Source: ZLKRG08 sp964565165 (GTDB taxonomy: Bacteria > Actinomycetota > Actinomycetes > Nanopelagicales > Nanopelagicaceae). From it: a stretch of 17,120 nt of DNA. The position numbers and the translations under genes were made by a program. Where the stretch lies: NCBI GenBank assembly GCA_964565165.1, contig CAZMDJ010000019.1:1-17120 (forward strand). Reading direction: 5' to 3'. Below the pieces are notes generated by a model that saw nothing but the letters and a program-made list of their open reading frames with translations, searched no databases and had not been told where the DNA came from. Positions 6,836-14,364 of this stretch are shown here, one piece after another; positions within the stretch are counted from its first letter, which is position 1, and each line of letters starts with the position of its first letter.

Positions 6836-7657
6836 ATGCAGGTATACGACTCAGCGGAACGGCGAATTCCAGTAATTTCGCAGCTCCAAGAGATTTATAA
6901 ACATCGATCCCTGCTTCGAATTCTGATTGTCCGAGATTTAACTGTTCGCTATAAACGATCAGTTCTTGGCGTTGGTTGGTCGCTCTTAAATCCAATTTTG
7001 ACCACCACAGTTATGTTTTACGTTTTCAACACCGTATTCATGCGCGGTCTTCAGAACCGAGAGACATTCCTTCCTTATCTTTTCGCCGGTGTTCTGATGA
7101 GTACATTCTTTAACCAAGGCGTTAATTTCGCAGCTGATGCAATCGCAGGCGGTGCGGGGCTATTAAATAAAGTTTACGTGCGTCCTGAAATCTTTGCGCT
7201 CTCCGGAACCATCAGCTCTGCGATCAACTTTATCTTCGGTCTGATCCCCCTGACCCTTGTGGTTTATGCGATGCATCATTCGCTTAATTGGCGAGCGCTG
7301 TTAATCATTCCAATTATCTTCTTCATGATTCTTTTAACCACCGGGCTGGGTCTGCTCTTTGCAATCGCATATCTTGAATTCGACGATGCTCGCCATTTAA
7401 TTCAAGTAATGCTGATGCTACTTACTTATATGACTCCGGTCTTCTATTCACTAAGCGCACTTGGACCAAATACCCAGAAGGTAATTGGCAAAAATCCGCT
7501 GACTTCATTTTTAAATGTGCTCCGCGAATCTTGGGGCGGAACCTTTAACGGAACGATTCACGATTGGATCTACCTGGGTTCATTCTCAACCATCGTCTTT
7601 GCACTTGGTTTATATCTCTTCGCTAAGTGGTGGCCGAAGGGAGTGACAAAGCTATGA
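6836..7657 (+). CDS. wzm: Polysaccharide/O-antigen ABC export permease (Wzm-like)
   Basis: The membrane subunit of an ABC-2 transporter that moves polyprenol-linked or lipid-linked glycans across the cytoplasmic membrane. At 273 residues it has the usual length. The hallmark is the amphipathic segment VRDLTVRYKRSVLGVGWSLLNP (32-53), which precedes the first span in Wzm, TagG and related permeases. It is followed by about six hydrophobic segments and the conserved TYMTPVFYS (197-205) before a loop containing NPLTSFLNVLRE (220-231). The stop overlaps the ATG of the ATPase gene by 4 nt. The gene belongs to a different subfamily from the NodJ-like permeases just upstream, so two separate exporters sit side by side. 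Symbol given by family; TagG or RfbA would be equally valid names. Confidence 0.88.
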   Translation: MQVYDSAERRIPVISQLQEIYKHRSLLRILIVRDLTVRYKRSVLGVGWSLLNPILTTTVMFYVFNTVFMRGLQNRETFLPYLFAGVLMSTFFNQGVNFAADAIAGGAGLLNKVYVRPEIFALSGTISSAINFIFGLIPLTLVVYAMHHSLNWRALLIIPIIFFMILLTTGLGLLFAIAYLEFDDARHLIQVMLMLLTYMTPVFYSLSALGPNTQKVIGKNPLTSFLNVLRESWGGTFNGTIHDWIYLGSFSTIVFALGLYLFAKWWPKGVTKL

Positions 7658-8391
7658 CCCAAGTAGTTTCACTCTCAAATGTAACTGTTGAATATCGCCG
7701 CGCTACAACTAAGTCGCGATCAATGAAACAAGCAACTGTTGAAATCCTTAAAGGAAAGCGTAAGTATCAAACATTCCGCGCACTTGATGGTGTTTCTTTT
7801 GATATTAGCTCTGGTGAGATTCTTGCGATTATCGGTCGCAACGGTTCTGGTAAATCAACTCTACTAAAAGTTATTTCTCGCGTTATTCCACCAACCGATG
7901 GCCGAATCATTGTTAAGGGCCACGTAGAACCAATGATTGAGCTTGGAGTTGGCTTTAATCCAGAGCTCTCAGGGCGCGAAAACATCATGCTCAACGCTGC
8001 GATTCATGGCCGCGATCCAAAGATTGTTAAAGAGCGCATCGATGATTTGATCGAATGGGCGGGATTACAGGAAGTCGTTGATCTTCCACTTCGCACCTAC
8101 TCCAGCGGTATGGTCGCACGTTTAGGTTTCGCCACTGCCACAGATATCAATCCAGATATTGTCTTAGTTGATGAAGTTTTAGCCGTTGGCGATATTGATT
8201 TCATGGAGAAATCACGCGCACGTATGGAAAAAATCATGGGCGAAGGATCGACTGTTGTTCTAGTTTCTCATGACCTTGAAACTGTTAGAACTTTAGCTAC
8301 TCGCGCAATCTGGATGGAGCACGGCAAGATTCGTGCACAAGGTCCAACATCTGAAGTTATCGATGCATATATTTCGTCACCACATAGTTAA
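7654..8391 (+). CDS. wzt: Polysaccharide/O-antigen ABC export ATPase (Wzt-like, short form)
   Basis: Energises the Wzm-like permease encoded directly upstream. The protein has 245 residues with Walker A GRNGSGKST (61-69), signature YSSGMVARLGFA (149-160), Walker B LVDEVLAVGD (171-180, catalytic Glu174) and switch His206. The SSGM signature, DEVLAVGD and the N-terminal insert before FRALDGVSFD are typical of the Wzt/TagH/RfbB branch. I place the start at the ATG overlapping the permease stop (ATGA), with AGGGAG 10 nt upstream, rather than at an in-frame GTG at 7627. The protein stops soon after the ATPase core and has no C-terminal carbohydrate-binding domain, so it should not select substrate by a capped sugar terminus as some long Wzt proteins do. 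A tRNA gene on the opposite strand begins 7 bp after its stop. Confidence 0.9.
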   Translation: MTQVVSLSNVTVEYRRATTKSRSMKQATVEILKGKRKYQTFRALDGVSFDISSGEILAIIGRNGSGKSTLLKVISRVIPPTDGRIIVKGHVEPMIELGVGFNPELSGRENIMLNAAIHGRDPKIVKERIDDLIEWAGLQEVVDLPLRTYSSGMVARLGFATATDINPDIVLVDEVLAVGDIDFMEKSRARMEKIMGEGSTVVLVSHDLETVRTLATRAIWMEHGKIRAQGPTSEVIDAYISSPHS

Positions 8392-8398
8392 TCTAAAG

Positions 8399-8471
8399 CG
8401 CGCCCGAGAGGATTCGAACCTCTAACCTTTTGATCCGTAGTCAAATGCTCTATCCGTTGAGCTACGGGCGC
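8399..8471 (-). tRNA. tRNA-Arg (anticodon ACG)
   Basis: A 73-nt cloverleaf folds completely on the minus strand: acceptor stem GCGCCCG/CGGGCGC, D arm GCTC-AACGGATA-GAGC, anticodon stem TTTGA/TCAAA around loop CTACGGA (anticodon ACG), variable loop AGGTT, and T arm AGAGG-TTCGAAT-CCTCT. The discriminator base is G. CCA is not encoded and must be added. A20 in the D loop and C35 match arginine identity elements. The A34 is expected to be edited to inosine so that it reads CGU, CGC and CGA. It lies downstream of fprA on the same strand, 31 bp from its stop. Confidence 0.97.
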
Positions 8472-8488
8472 TGGTTTAAGCCTTGCGA

Positions 8489-8517
8489 ATACTACTAAAG
8501 AATTAACGCTCGCCCAA
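8489..8517 (-). promoter_or_regulatory. Possible promoter for the tRNA-Arg gene
   Basis: On the minus strand TTGGGC (8512-8517, inside the last codons of fprA) is followed by a 17-nt spacer and TAGTAT (8489-8494). The predicted transcript start would be about 10-12 nt before the mature tRNA 5' end. The -35 half matches only at TTG, so this is a candidate; read-through from fprA is the alternative. Confidence 0.3.
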
Positions 8518-9771
8518 ACTGAGCAATTCTTCGCGAGAAACTGCCTTTAAACGTGGCTTTCCTAATGGTTCACCAGCAGAAACTTCAGCGCTATTTATCT
8601 TCTCCCAAATTGGTTGAGTCACAATCTTTGCATCAAGAGATGCACCGAGATCGAACTTCTCCTTTGGGGTTGCAGGTAATTTCTCAACTAATAACTTCAT
8701 AACATCAGCAGCATCTGATTTATTAGTTCCGATTACACCTGATGGTCCGCGCTTTGCCCAACCAACAACGTACATATTTTCACCAACAAAACCATCAGTA
8801 TTTGAAACTTTACCTGATTCAACTGGAACTCCAGCTGCTTCTTTTGGTGTGTAACCAATTGCTGAGATAACTAATCCGCAATTGATTGTCTTTTCACTTT
8901 CAGGAGTTTTAAAAGTAACGCTCTCAACTTTTCCGTTGCCATTAATTGAAGTTGGCACATGCTGGAATAGAAATTCCATAGTGCGCTCGTGAGGATGAGA
9001 TTCGTTATTTGCAATATTTAGCATCGCATCAAGATTGCTCTTGGTGTGCTTCTCAGGAGTATCTCCGGCACGGGTAATTGCGCCTTCGATCTCTGACTTA
9101 CTAATTACTACATTTGTATGTTCAAGGTCTGGAAGTTCGCGAAGTTCTGGAGAAGTGAATGCAGCAAACTCTGCGCCACGACGAGCACAGATATAAACCT
9201 TGCGAATCTTTGAAGACTTCAGCGCATCAATTGCATGGTTTGCGGTATCAGTAGGTTCAAGTTCTGATGGATCAACTGCCAACATACGTGCGCAATCCAT
9301 CGCCACATTTCCTGCGCCGATAACAATTGCGGTATCGCTAGTTAAATCTAGATTTAAATCTGCGTAATCTGGGTGTGCGTTATACCAAGGAACAAAATCA
9401 GCGGCAGAGATTGAATTACTTAGCTCTTCGCCAGGGATGCCAAGCTTCTTACCGATAGATGAACCGGTAGCCAAAATAACCGCGTCGTACTTATCTTTTA
9501 GCGATTCAAGAGAGATATCGCTACCAACTTCTACGTTGCCAAAGAGTGAAACATTTCCCGCAGTAGCAACCTTTTCGAAAACTTTCGAAACTGTTTTAAT
9601 CTTTGGATGATCTGGCGCAACGCCGCTACGAACAAGTCCCCATGGGGTTGGTAGGCGTTCAATAATGTCGATGGTGTACTTCTGATCGTCAGTTTCGAGG
9701 TTCTGAAGCGCTTGCGCAGCGAAGTAACCAGAAGGACCTGCGCCGATAATTGCGATTGAATAAGTTTTCAA
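8503..9771 (-). CDS. fprA: Ferredoxin--NADP+ reductase, adrenodoxin-reductase type
   Basis: A cytosolic FAD enzyme that passes electrons between NADPH and ferredoxin. The 422-residue protein has the FAD Rossmann motif AIIGAGPSGYFAAQAL (7-22), the family-specific PTPWGLVRSGVAPDHPK (41-57), the NADP Rossmann motif IVIGAGNVAMDCARML (149-164), and the C-terminal VGWAKRGPSGVIGTNK that closes over FAD and NADP. This is the form typical of Actinobacteria. The start is a TTG at 9771: GGGGAG lies 5 nt upstream and there is no ATG nearby that keeps the FAD motif. It begins 21 bp after the stop of a glycosyltransferase gene on the same strand, so it may be read as the last gene of that operon although its role is general redox supply. 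Partner ferredoxins and client P450s or desaturases are not in this window. Confidence 0.94.
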   Translation of the reverse strand: MKTYSIAIIGAGPSGYFAAQALQNLETDDQKYTIDIIERLPTPWGLVRSGVAPDHPKIKTVSKVFEKVATAGNVSLFGNVEVGSDISLESLKDKYDAVILATGSSIGKKLGIPGEELSNSISAADFVPWYNAHPDYADLNLDLTSDTAIVIGAGNVAMDCARMLAVDPSELEPTDTANHAIDALKSSKIRKVYICARRGAEFAAFTSPELRELPDLEHTNVVISKSEIEGAITRAGDTPEKHTKSNLDAMLNIANNESHPHERTMEFLFQHVPTSINGNGKVESVTFKTPESEKTINCGLVISAIGYTPKEAAGVPVESGKVSNTDGFVGENMYVVGWAKRGPSGVIGTNKSDAADVMKLLVEKLPATPKEKFDLGASLDAKIVTQPIWEKINSAEVSAGEPLGKPRLKAVSREELLSLGER

Positions 9772-9776
9772 AACAA

Positions 9777-9782
9777 CTCCCC
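9777..9782 (-). promoter_or_regulatory. Ribosome-binding site that sets the TTG start of fprA
   Basis: On the minus strand GGGGAG stands 5 nt before the TTG at 9769-9771. The spacing is ideal, and this is what decides the non-ATG start. The presence of a strong site here, unlike the leaderless-looking gene starts elsewhere in the window, suits an internal operon gene. Confidence 0.65.
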
Positions 9783-9792
9783 GATTGAAGGC

Positions 9793-11133
9793 TTAATTGT
9801 AATAGGTATCAGCAAGTGACTTACGCGCCGCTTGATACTTGGCCGAAGCACCAGCAATTAGGTGCTCAAAGCGGGTGCCAGAGCGAATCAATTTATGAAG
9901 CTCTGCCGCTTCAGTTGAATCGCTAAAAATCGGCGCATCGCTACTTACAGATTGACCTGGCTTCTGCTTAACGACGGCGCGGTAGCCAATAGCTAAATAG
10001 CGCAGTGATTGGAACAAGAAGATGCGCGCGAGGTTATTTGATTTCGATGGTTCAGTAATAAATTTAATTAACTTATGCGCAATTTCTTCTCCACCAATTG
10101 GCGCAGGAAGGGTGCGACACTTACTTGTAAGCGATGAGCGAACATTTGAATCTTGTAATTTCTTAACGGTATTTGTGATGTCATTTAAATCTGCCTGATC
10201 AGCACGTAACGCGTAGCCAAAATCGTGACACCATTTCGCGCGAGCTTCTTGATCATCCATACCGCGAATATTCGATACTAAAACAGTTGGTAGCGCAGCG
10301 CTTAGAAGTTCATGAACTCCGTTATAACCAGTTGCGCAGACGCCGGCATCAAATGCCGCTAAAACTTTTGCAAGCGGAAAGTAACGCGCAACTTTCAAAT
10401 CAAGACCGGCTGGAGCAAGTGATTTACCTGCTTTATCTACTGGTTCTTTAGTTAAAACAACCTGTAAATCCGGCCAATTTAAAAGTCCTTTAAGCGCTGC
10501 AGTCATCTTCTCGTTGGCATCATCTGCGCCAGTACCGAGCTGAACTAAAACTGCAGGACGATTCTGATCTAAACCTAAAATCTTGCGAGACTCTTCTCTA
10601 TTTAGAGCTTCATCAGATTGGTAGAGCGAAACCGGTGCAGTTCTGATTGAATCTTTACGTTTTGACGTTGGGCCGTGATCGTATGCAAATGCATAATCGC
10701 CAGGTTCGATAATTAAATCCATTGATTTGGATTGAAGTGGGAGTGCAAAACGATGAATCTTTTTTTGCCAGAGACCGCGTCGAATCCAAACTAGCTTCAC
10801 GTTAGGTCGCGCAAGACGAGCGGCGATTACACCTGCGTATGGAACGACGCCGTCATAAGTTAAGACTTTCGCATCAGTCTCATCTATTAGCGCAACTAAT
10901 CGATCACGCAGATATAGATCCCACTTTGGTCTTGGCATCCAACGACGATCTTTACCTGGAATATATTCGCAAGGAATACCTAACGCGCTTGGAATCTCTG
11001 CAATACCGCCGGCCATGGAAACGATAATTGGGTTGGCATCTGTTTTAAGCGCTTTTGCAATCGCACTTGCACGCGCTAAATGGCCCATACCAATGCCATT
11101 ACTTGTTGCAAGAATTACCGTTGGCTTACTCAT
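9793..11133 (-). CDS. GT-B fold glycosyltransferase, MurG/GT28-like, with C-terminal extension
   Basis: A cytosolic nucleotide-sugar transferase of 446 residues. The N-terminal domain has the GT-B glycine loop ATSNGIGMGHLARA (9-22), as in MurG and related enzymes. The C-terminal Rossmann half has VLVQLGTG (195-202), the donor-binding CATGYNGVHELLSAALPTVLV (266-286) and GMDDQEARA (291-299), which corresponds to the DDHQ-type segment contacting the sugar nucleotide. Donor and acceptor cannot be read. The GT-B core ends near residue 350; the last 95 residues, rich in Arg and Lys, are unassigned and may bind the membrane or a partner. The ATG overlaps the stop of the preceding glycosyltransferase gene by 4 nt. 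It is the third gene of a three-glycosyltransferase operon, most likely for a surface glycan. Confidence 0.85.
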   Translation of the reverse strand: MSKPTVILATSNGIGMGHLARASAIAKALKTDANPIIVSMAGGIAEIPSALGIPCEYIPGKDRRWMPRPKWDLYLRDRLVALIDETDAKVLTYDGVVPYAGVIAARLARPNVKLVWIRRGLWQKKIHRFALPLQSKSMDLIIEPGDYAFAYDHGPTSKRKDSIRTAPVSLYQSDEALNREESRKILGLDQNRPAVLVQLGTGADDANEKMTAALKGLLNWPDLQVVLTKEPVDKAGKSLAPAGLDLKVARYFPLAKVLAAFDAGVCATGYNGVHELLSAALPTVLVSNIRGMDDQEARAKWCHDFGYALRADQADLNDITNTVKKLQDSNVRSSLTSKCRTLPAPIGGEEIAHKLIKFITEPSKSNNLARIFLFQSLRYLAIGYRAVVKQKPGQSVSSDAPIFSDSTEAAELHKLIRSGTRFEHLIAGASAKYQAARKSLADTYYN

Positions 11134-12647
11134 TTAAGAATTTTCCGCTTTACCAATTTCAAAATCTTGCCGATGAAGATGCCAAGCTGCTTAGGCGAAT
11201 TGATTTTCTTACCTTCGCGCTTAACAAAGCGAGAGAATCTAGCAACAGTTGAACGCTTACCGTCATAAACCTCTTGGAATTTCTCGTAAGTTAACCAATA
11301 GACACCGAACTGCTCGGCAATATTTGCATAGGTATCGCCCTTGGTACGACGAGCGCGAGCCAGCGCCGGATTAACCAGTGCAAATGCGCGACGATCCTGA
11401 TTATTGGCCAAACCTAGTAACCCATAATCTTTATTGAGTAGGTGGTTGATTAAATCCTTTAGATTTAAATCGAATTCGCCTTCGGCAAAGATATGTAATG
11501 GAATTGCTGAAACGGTAAAGAGATCCAAGATCTCTTCAATACGAATCTGCGCATCCGCATCAATGTTATGGAACTTATATTGCGAACTTCCCTTTAACCA
11601 GTTATGAATTTCGCGAATATCTGCAAGTGAATCCTTAACTGGTGAATAACGGCGCTTTAAATCGCTCCAATTAGCAAGCAAAATGAAATCTGCTTGTGTG
11701 CCAGCAACTTCTAAAAGCTCGGTTTCGATCTTACGAAGCTTGGCTAAATTGCAATTACGTACATCAAGAACTACTTCATAATTAGATACTTGAAAGCGTT
11801 CGTTGCTATGTGCGCGAATAGATTTCATTTCAGGAATTAATTGCGCAAGAGCCGGATTGTTGTGACGGCTAATCTCTTCTTTATTCTCTTCTACGGTGCT
11901 GTAACCAAGATGCCATGAATGCGCTTGGCGATCTGCGACCATTCGTAAACCTGAATTCTGAACTCTCCAACCAAGTTCAGTATCTTCACCGGTAATTAAA
12001 TCTGGGTTATATCCGCCAAGTTCTTTCCAACGCTTATTAAACATTGAGAAAGTTGCGCCAACGAAGTTGCGAAAACCTTCCATTCCTGGATTCTGTAAAT
12101 CATTGGTGCGTTCACTGCGAGATTCCCAGCGCTCTTTACCCCAATGCTCTTCATGTAAATCTAGAAATTCACTATTATCCAAAGACTTCTTCAGCTGAGC
12201 AGGTGTGTAGCTCCACTCTTTAACAAAACGTTTCCAGCCCAAAACTGCGTAATCATCTGCATCGTGGTGCCACTTCATATGGTGCGCTAAATGATCTGGA
12301 TCAAAGACCATATCTGCATCGACAAACCAGAGGACATCCTCTTTAAGACCAGCAGTTACTGCATTTGTAGCCTTGGTTTTGCCCCACTTCTTTGGGTCGC
12401 CCTTGTAGTTAACTAACTTAGTTTTTGCTGGGCGAATCTTTGGCAACTTAAGTGGAGGTTCGCTTCCATCATCAACGATATAAACGTTAATTAACTTACT
12501 TGGATAGCTCTGCGCAGCTAATGATGCGAGAGTTAAATCCAACTTATCTTGGCCACCGCGGCAAGAGATTACAACGGCTACAGAAAGTTTGCACTCTTCT
12601 AATATCTCCAGATTTTCTGGTCGCTCGAAGCGGAAAACTTGGCTCAT
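11130..12647 (-). CDS. Family 2 glycosyltransferase with a large C-terminal domain
   Basis: A protein of 505 residues. The N-terminal 260 residues form a GT-A family 2 catalytic domain: LSVAVVISCRGG (21-32) with VDDG (58-61) for the nucleotide, the DXD motif WFVDADMVFD (107-116; Asp110, Asp112) for metal and donor, and the acceptor/catalytic GEDTELGWR (220-228) followed by HSWHLGY (243-249). The C-terminal 240 residues lack those motifs but begin YEVVLDVRNC and look like an alpha/beta domain of similar size, possibly a degenerate second transferase domain or an oligomerisation domain. A GDTYANIAEQFGV segment near the end resembles the start of a LysM repeat, but the rest of that motif is missing. 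Highly basic C-terminus (KRKILK) may touch the membrane. It overlaps both neighbours by 4 nt. Donor and product unknown. Confidence 0.87.
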   Translation of the reverse strand: MSQVFRFERPENLEILEECKLSVAVVISCRGGQDKLDLTLASLAAQSYPSKLINVYIVDDGSEPPLKLPKIRPAKTKLVNYKGDPKKWGKTKATNAVTAGLKEDVLWFVDADMVFDPDHLAHHMKWHHDADDYAVLGWKRFVKEWSYTPAQLKKSLDNSEFLDLHEEHWGKERWESRSERTNDLQNPGMEGFRNFVGATFSMFNKRWKELGGYNPDLITGEDTELGWRVQNSGLRMVADRQAHSWHLGYSTVEENKEEISRHNNPALAQLIPEMKSIRAHSNERFQVSNYEVVLDVRNCNLAKLRKIETELLEVAGTQADFILLANWSDLKRRYSPVKDSLADIREIHNWLKGSSQYKFHNIDADAQIRIEEILDLFTVSAIPLHIFAEGEFDLNLKDLINHLLNKDYGLLGLANNQDRRAFALVNPALARARRTKGDTYANIAEQFGVYWLTYEKFQEVYDGKRSTVARFSRFVKREGKKINSPKQLGIFIGKILKLVKRKILK

Positions 12648-13468
12648 TTTGCTGTCCCAAAAATCGGATCTGGCCAGATACCAACGCGTTGTTCATTGGC
12701 ATTGTTCAAATACTTTGAATAGTTGGTTACATAGGTATGGAAGGTAAAGGTGCGTCGGTAAATGTATCCCGCGCCAAAGGTGCGCCAGATCTTTCCGCCA
12801 TTTTCAGTTACATGGCTAAGTAGATAACGATCAACTGCAGTTGTTCCGTTACCAAACCATCCTGCAGCTTTTGCAGCTGCGCGCTTTACCAAAATAGTTC
12901 CGCCACATACCCAATCGCTCCAGAGTTCAACTGCTTGAATTCCTGTTGAAGAGAAACGACGCACTGTAATTGAAAGTGGTTCTAAATAAACATAATTCAT
13001 GGCACGGCCAACGACTTCAGCATTCGTATCAATCGCTGCATCAACTAAATCTCTTAAATGCTCTGGGCCGTAATAATCATCATCGTCAATCTTTGAAATG
13101 TATTCGCCTGATGATTTCTCGCAGAGTGCAGAGAGAATTCCACCAAGAGTTGCAGATTTTGGAAACTTATAATGAGAAACAGAAACTTTGCGAGCTTGCA
13201 GCTTCTTAATTAGCGCTTTATGTTTTGCATTTAACTCAATATCGAGAAGTCCCAGTAATAATTCAAATTTTGGCAGCGTCTGCTTAGCCATTTGGCCGAG
13301 GATATTTTCAAGATCCGTTGGACGAAGAGTCGAGATAACGACGCTAACTGATGGATATTCTTTGATTGAATCTCTTCGAGCTTTGCGAACCTTAGAAATC
13401 TCTGCGAGTTCTGTAGCAAATGAAGTATTTCTGCTCATACTTGCATTGCTTTGAAGTGGCACCAGCAA
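12644..13468 (-). CDS. Family 2 glycosyltransferase (GT-A fold)
   Basis: The first gene of the minus-strand glycosyltransferase operon, 274 residues. The GT-A core starts at SVSVVISTLRP (40-50) and carries the metal/donor motif YISKIDDDDYYGPEHL (123-138), with four consecutive aspartates at 128-131, and a downstream WVCGGTILVKRAA segment as seen in family 2 enzymes. There is no membrane span, so it acts on the cytosolic face. I prefer the TTG at 13468 because AGGTGAGG ends 6 nt upstream; the alternative ATG at 13438 has no ribosome-binding site but would also keep the whole catalytic domain. The stop overlaps the next glycosyltransferase by 4 nt. A sulfotransferase gene diverges from it across 32 bp, suggesting the two transcripts serve the same product. 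Confidence 0.86.
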   Translation of the reverse strand: MLVPLQSNASMSRNTSFATELAEISKVRKARRDSIKEYPSVSVVISTLRPTDLENILGQMAKQTLPKFELLLGLLDIELNAKHKALIKKLQARKVSVSHYKFPKSATLGGILSALCEKSSGEYISKIDDDDYYGPEHLRDLVDAAIDTNAEVVGRAMNYVYLEPLSITVRRFSSTGIQAVELWSDWVCGGTILVKRAAAKAAGWFGNGTTAVDRYLLSHVTENGGKIWRTFGAGYIYRRTFTFHTYVTNYSKYLNNANEQRVGIWPDPIFGTAK

Positions 13469-13474
13469 AGATTA

Positions 13475-13482
13475 CCTCACCT
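13475..13482 (-). promoter_or_regulatory. Ribosome-binding site favouring a TTG start for the first glycosyltransferase
   Basis: On the minus strand AGGTGAGG lies 6 nt before the TTG at 13466-13468. The next candidate, an ATG ten codons later, has no such site. I saw no clear TANNNT box for this strand in the 32-bp gap, so its promoter probably overlaps the start of the sulfotransferase gene. Confidence 0.5.
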
Positions 13483-13488
13483 GCTTGA

Positions 13489-13494
13489 TAGCAT
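13489..13494 (+). promoter_or_regulatory. Possible -10 box for a leaderless sulfotransferase transcript
   Basis: TAGCAT (four of six matches to TATAAT) ends 6 nt before the ATG at 13501, with no Shine-Dalgarno sequence between. It lies in the 32-bp gap shared with the divergent glycosyltransferase operon, next to that operon's ribosome-binding site. No clear -35 is seen. Confidence 0.4.
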
Positions 13495-13500
13495 CCCTTC

Positions 13501-14364
13501 ATGGCATCAGAGAGAAATAACTACGGAATCGCGCATGGATTCCGCAAATTTCTGCTCAATTGCAAGTACTTACTCAAGTACCAACCAAATCCCAAGAAGA
13601 ATGTAAATTCAAAATTAGTTTTGATTATCTCTTTTCCAAGATCTGGCACCCACGCACTGGCTTCGATGATTAACCACGAGAAAATCGGCCTTAATTACTA
13701 CGGTGAATTCTTTATTTTCAACCAGTGGAGCCCGATTGTTGAGTATTTAAATAAGTACATCCCTTTCTTCTCATGGCGCTACTTCTTAAATACCCGCCGT
13801 CAAAAGAAGGTATGGACCCATTTCCCTTTTGAACAAACTTCACTTGATCCGTTCAAAACCATTGAGAAGATCATGCTCTTTCCAGGAACACACACCATCA
13901 AGATTTTCCCGGAACATCTCAAACTTGAAACTTTGCAGCAGGTAATTGCAAAGTACCAACCACATATCGTGATCTTGCGTCGTAATCATTTAGATAGATA
14001 TGTATCATTAAAGAAAGCAAATGCTTCCGGTAAGTGGCATAAAGTAAATAGTTCAGAGTTTGAAGTTGAAGTAAATGATGCAGAACTTCAGCACTATGTG
14101 AAGAGCTATATTGATTGGTATGCACAAGTTAAGAAGAGTGCAATTGCAAGTAATTGCAAGATTATGGATATTGAATTTAAGCAATTACATGATCCTGAGA
14201 CCACCAGAAAGATTCAAGAGTTTGTCGCAATTTCTGACAAAGGTTTAGATACTCTGCCAAAAGCTCCGACCACCACAAAGATGGATAAGAGCTCGAAAGC
14301 ACAGGATGAATATTTAGCGCTTCATCACAAGAAGCTCTCTGACTTTGATTTTGCGGGGATTTGA
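13501..14364 (+). CDS. PAPS-dependent sulfotransferase
   Basis: Transfers sulfate from 3'-phosphoadenosine 5'-phosphosulfate (PAPS) to a hydroxyl or amino group of an acceptor. The protein has 287 residues. The 5'-phosphosulfate loop is LIISFPRSGTHALASMIN (41-58) and the 3'-phosphate site is IVILRRNHLDRYVSLKKA (156-173); both are the defining motifs of the sulfotransferase superfamily. There is no signal peptide or membrane span, so it is cytosolic, as expected since PAPS is made there. The middle region (60-150, aromatic-rich) should form the acceptor pocket and I cannot name the acceptor. Its stop shares one base with the cysD ATG (TGATG), linking translation of the enzyme to that of its donor's synthesis. 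Divergent glycosyltransferases make a glycan or glycolipid acceptor the most likely reading. Confidence 0.87.
   Translation: MASERNNYGIAHGFRKFLLNCKYLLKYQPNPKKNVNSKLVLIISFPRSGTHALASMINHEKIGLNYYGEFFIFNQWSPIVEYLNKYIPFFSWRYFLNTRRQKKVWTHFPFEQTSLDPFKTIEKIMLFPGTHTIKIFPEHLKLETLQQVIAKYQPHIVILRRNHLDRYVSLKKANASGKWHKVNSSEFEVEVNDAELQHYVKSYIDWYAQVKKSAIASNCKIMDIEFKQLHDPETTRKIQEFVAISDKGLDTLPKAPTTTKMDKSSKAQDEYLALHHKKLSDFDFAGI

Noticed and set aside
7627..7653. Upstream GTG start for the Wzt-like ATPase.
   Set aside because: It would overlap the permease gene by 31 bp and add nine residues not expected in the family; the ATG at 7654 has an AGGGAG site and the usual ATGA junction.
11200..11345. LysM domain in the large glycosyltransferase, from the GDTYANIAEQFGV segment.
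   Set aside because: Only the first third of a LysM repeat is matched, and the protein is cytosolic with no signal peptide, so peptidoglycan binding is unlikely.
14140..14161. Direct repeat of AATTGCAAG in the sulfotransferase gene.
   Set aside because: Two copies of 9 bp inside coding sequence, explained by codon choice in the encoded peptide (IASNCK); no structural or mobile signature.
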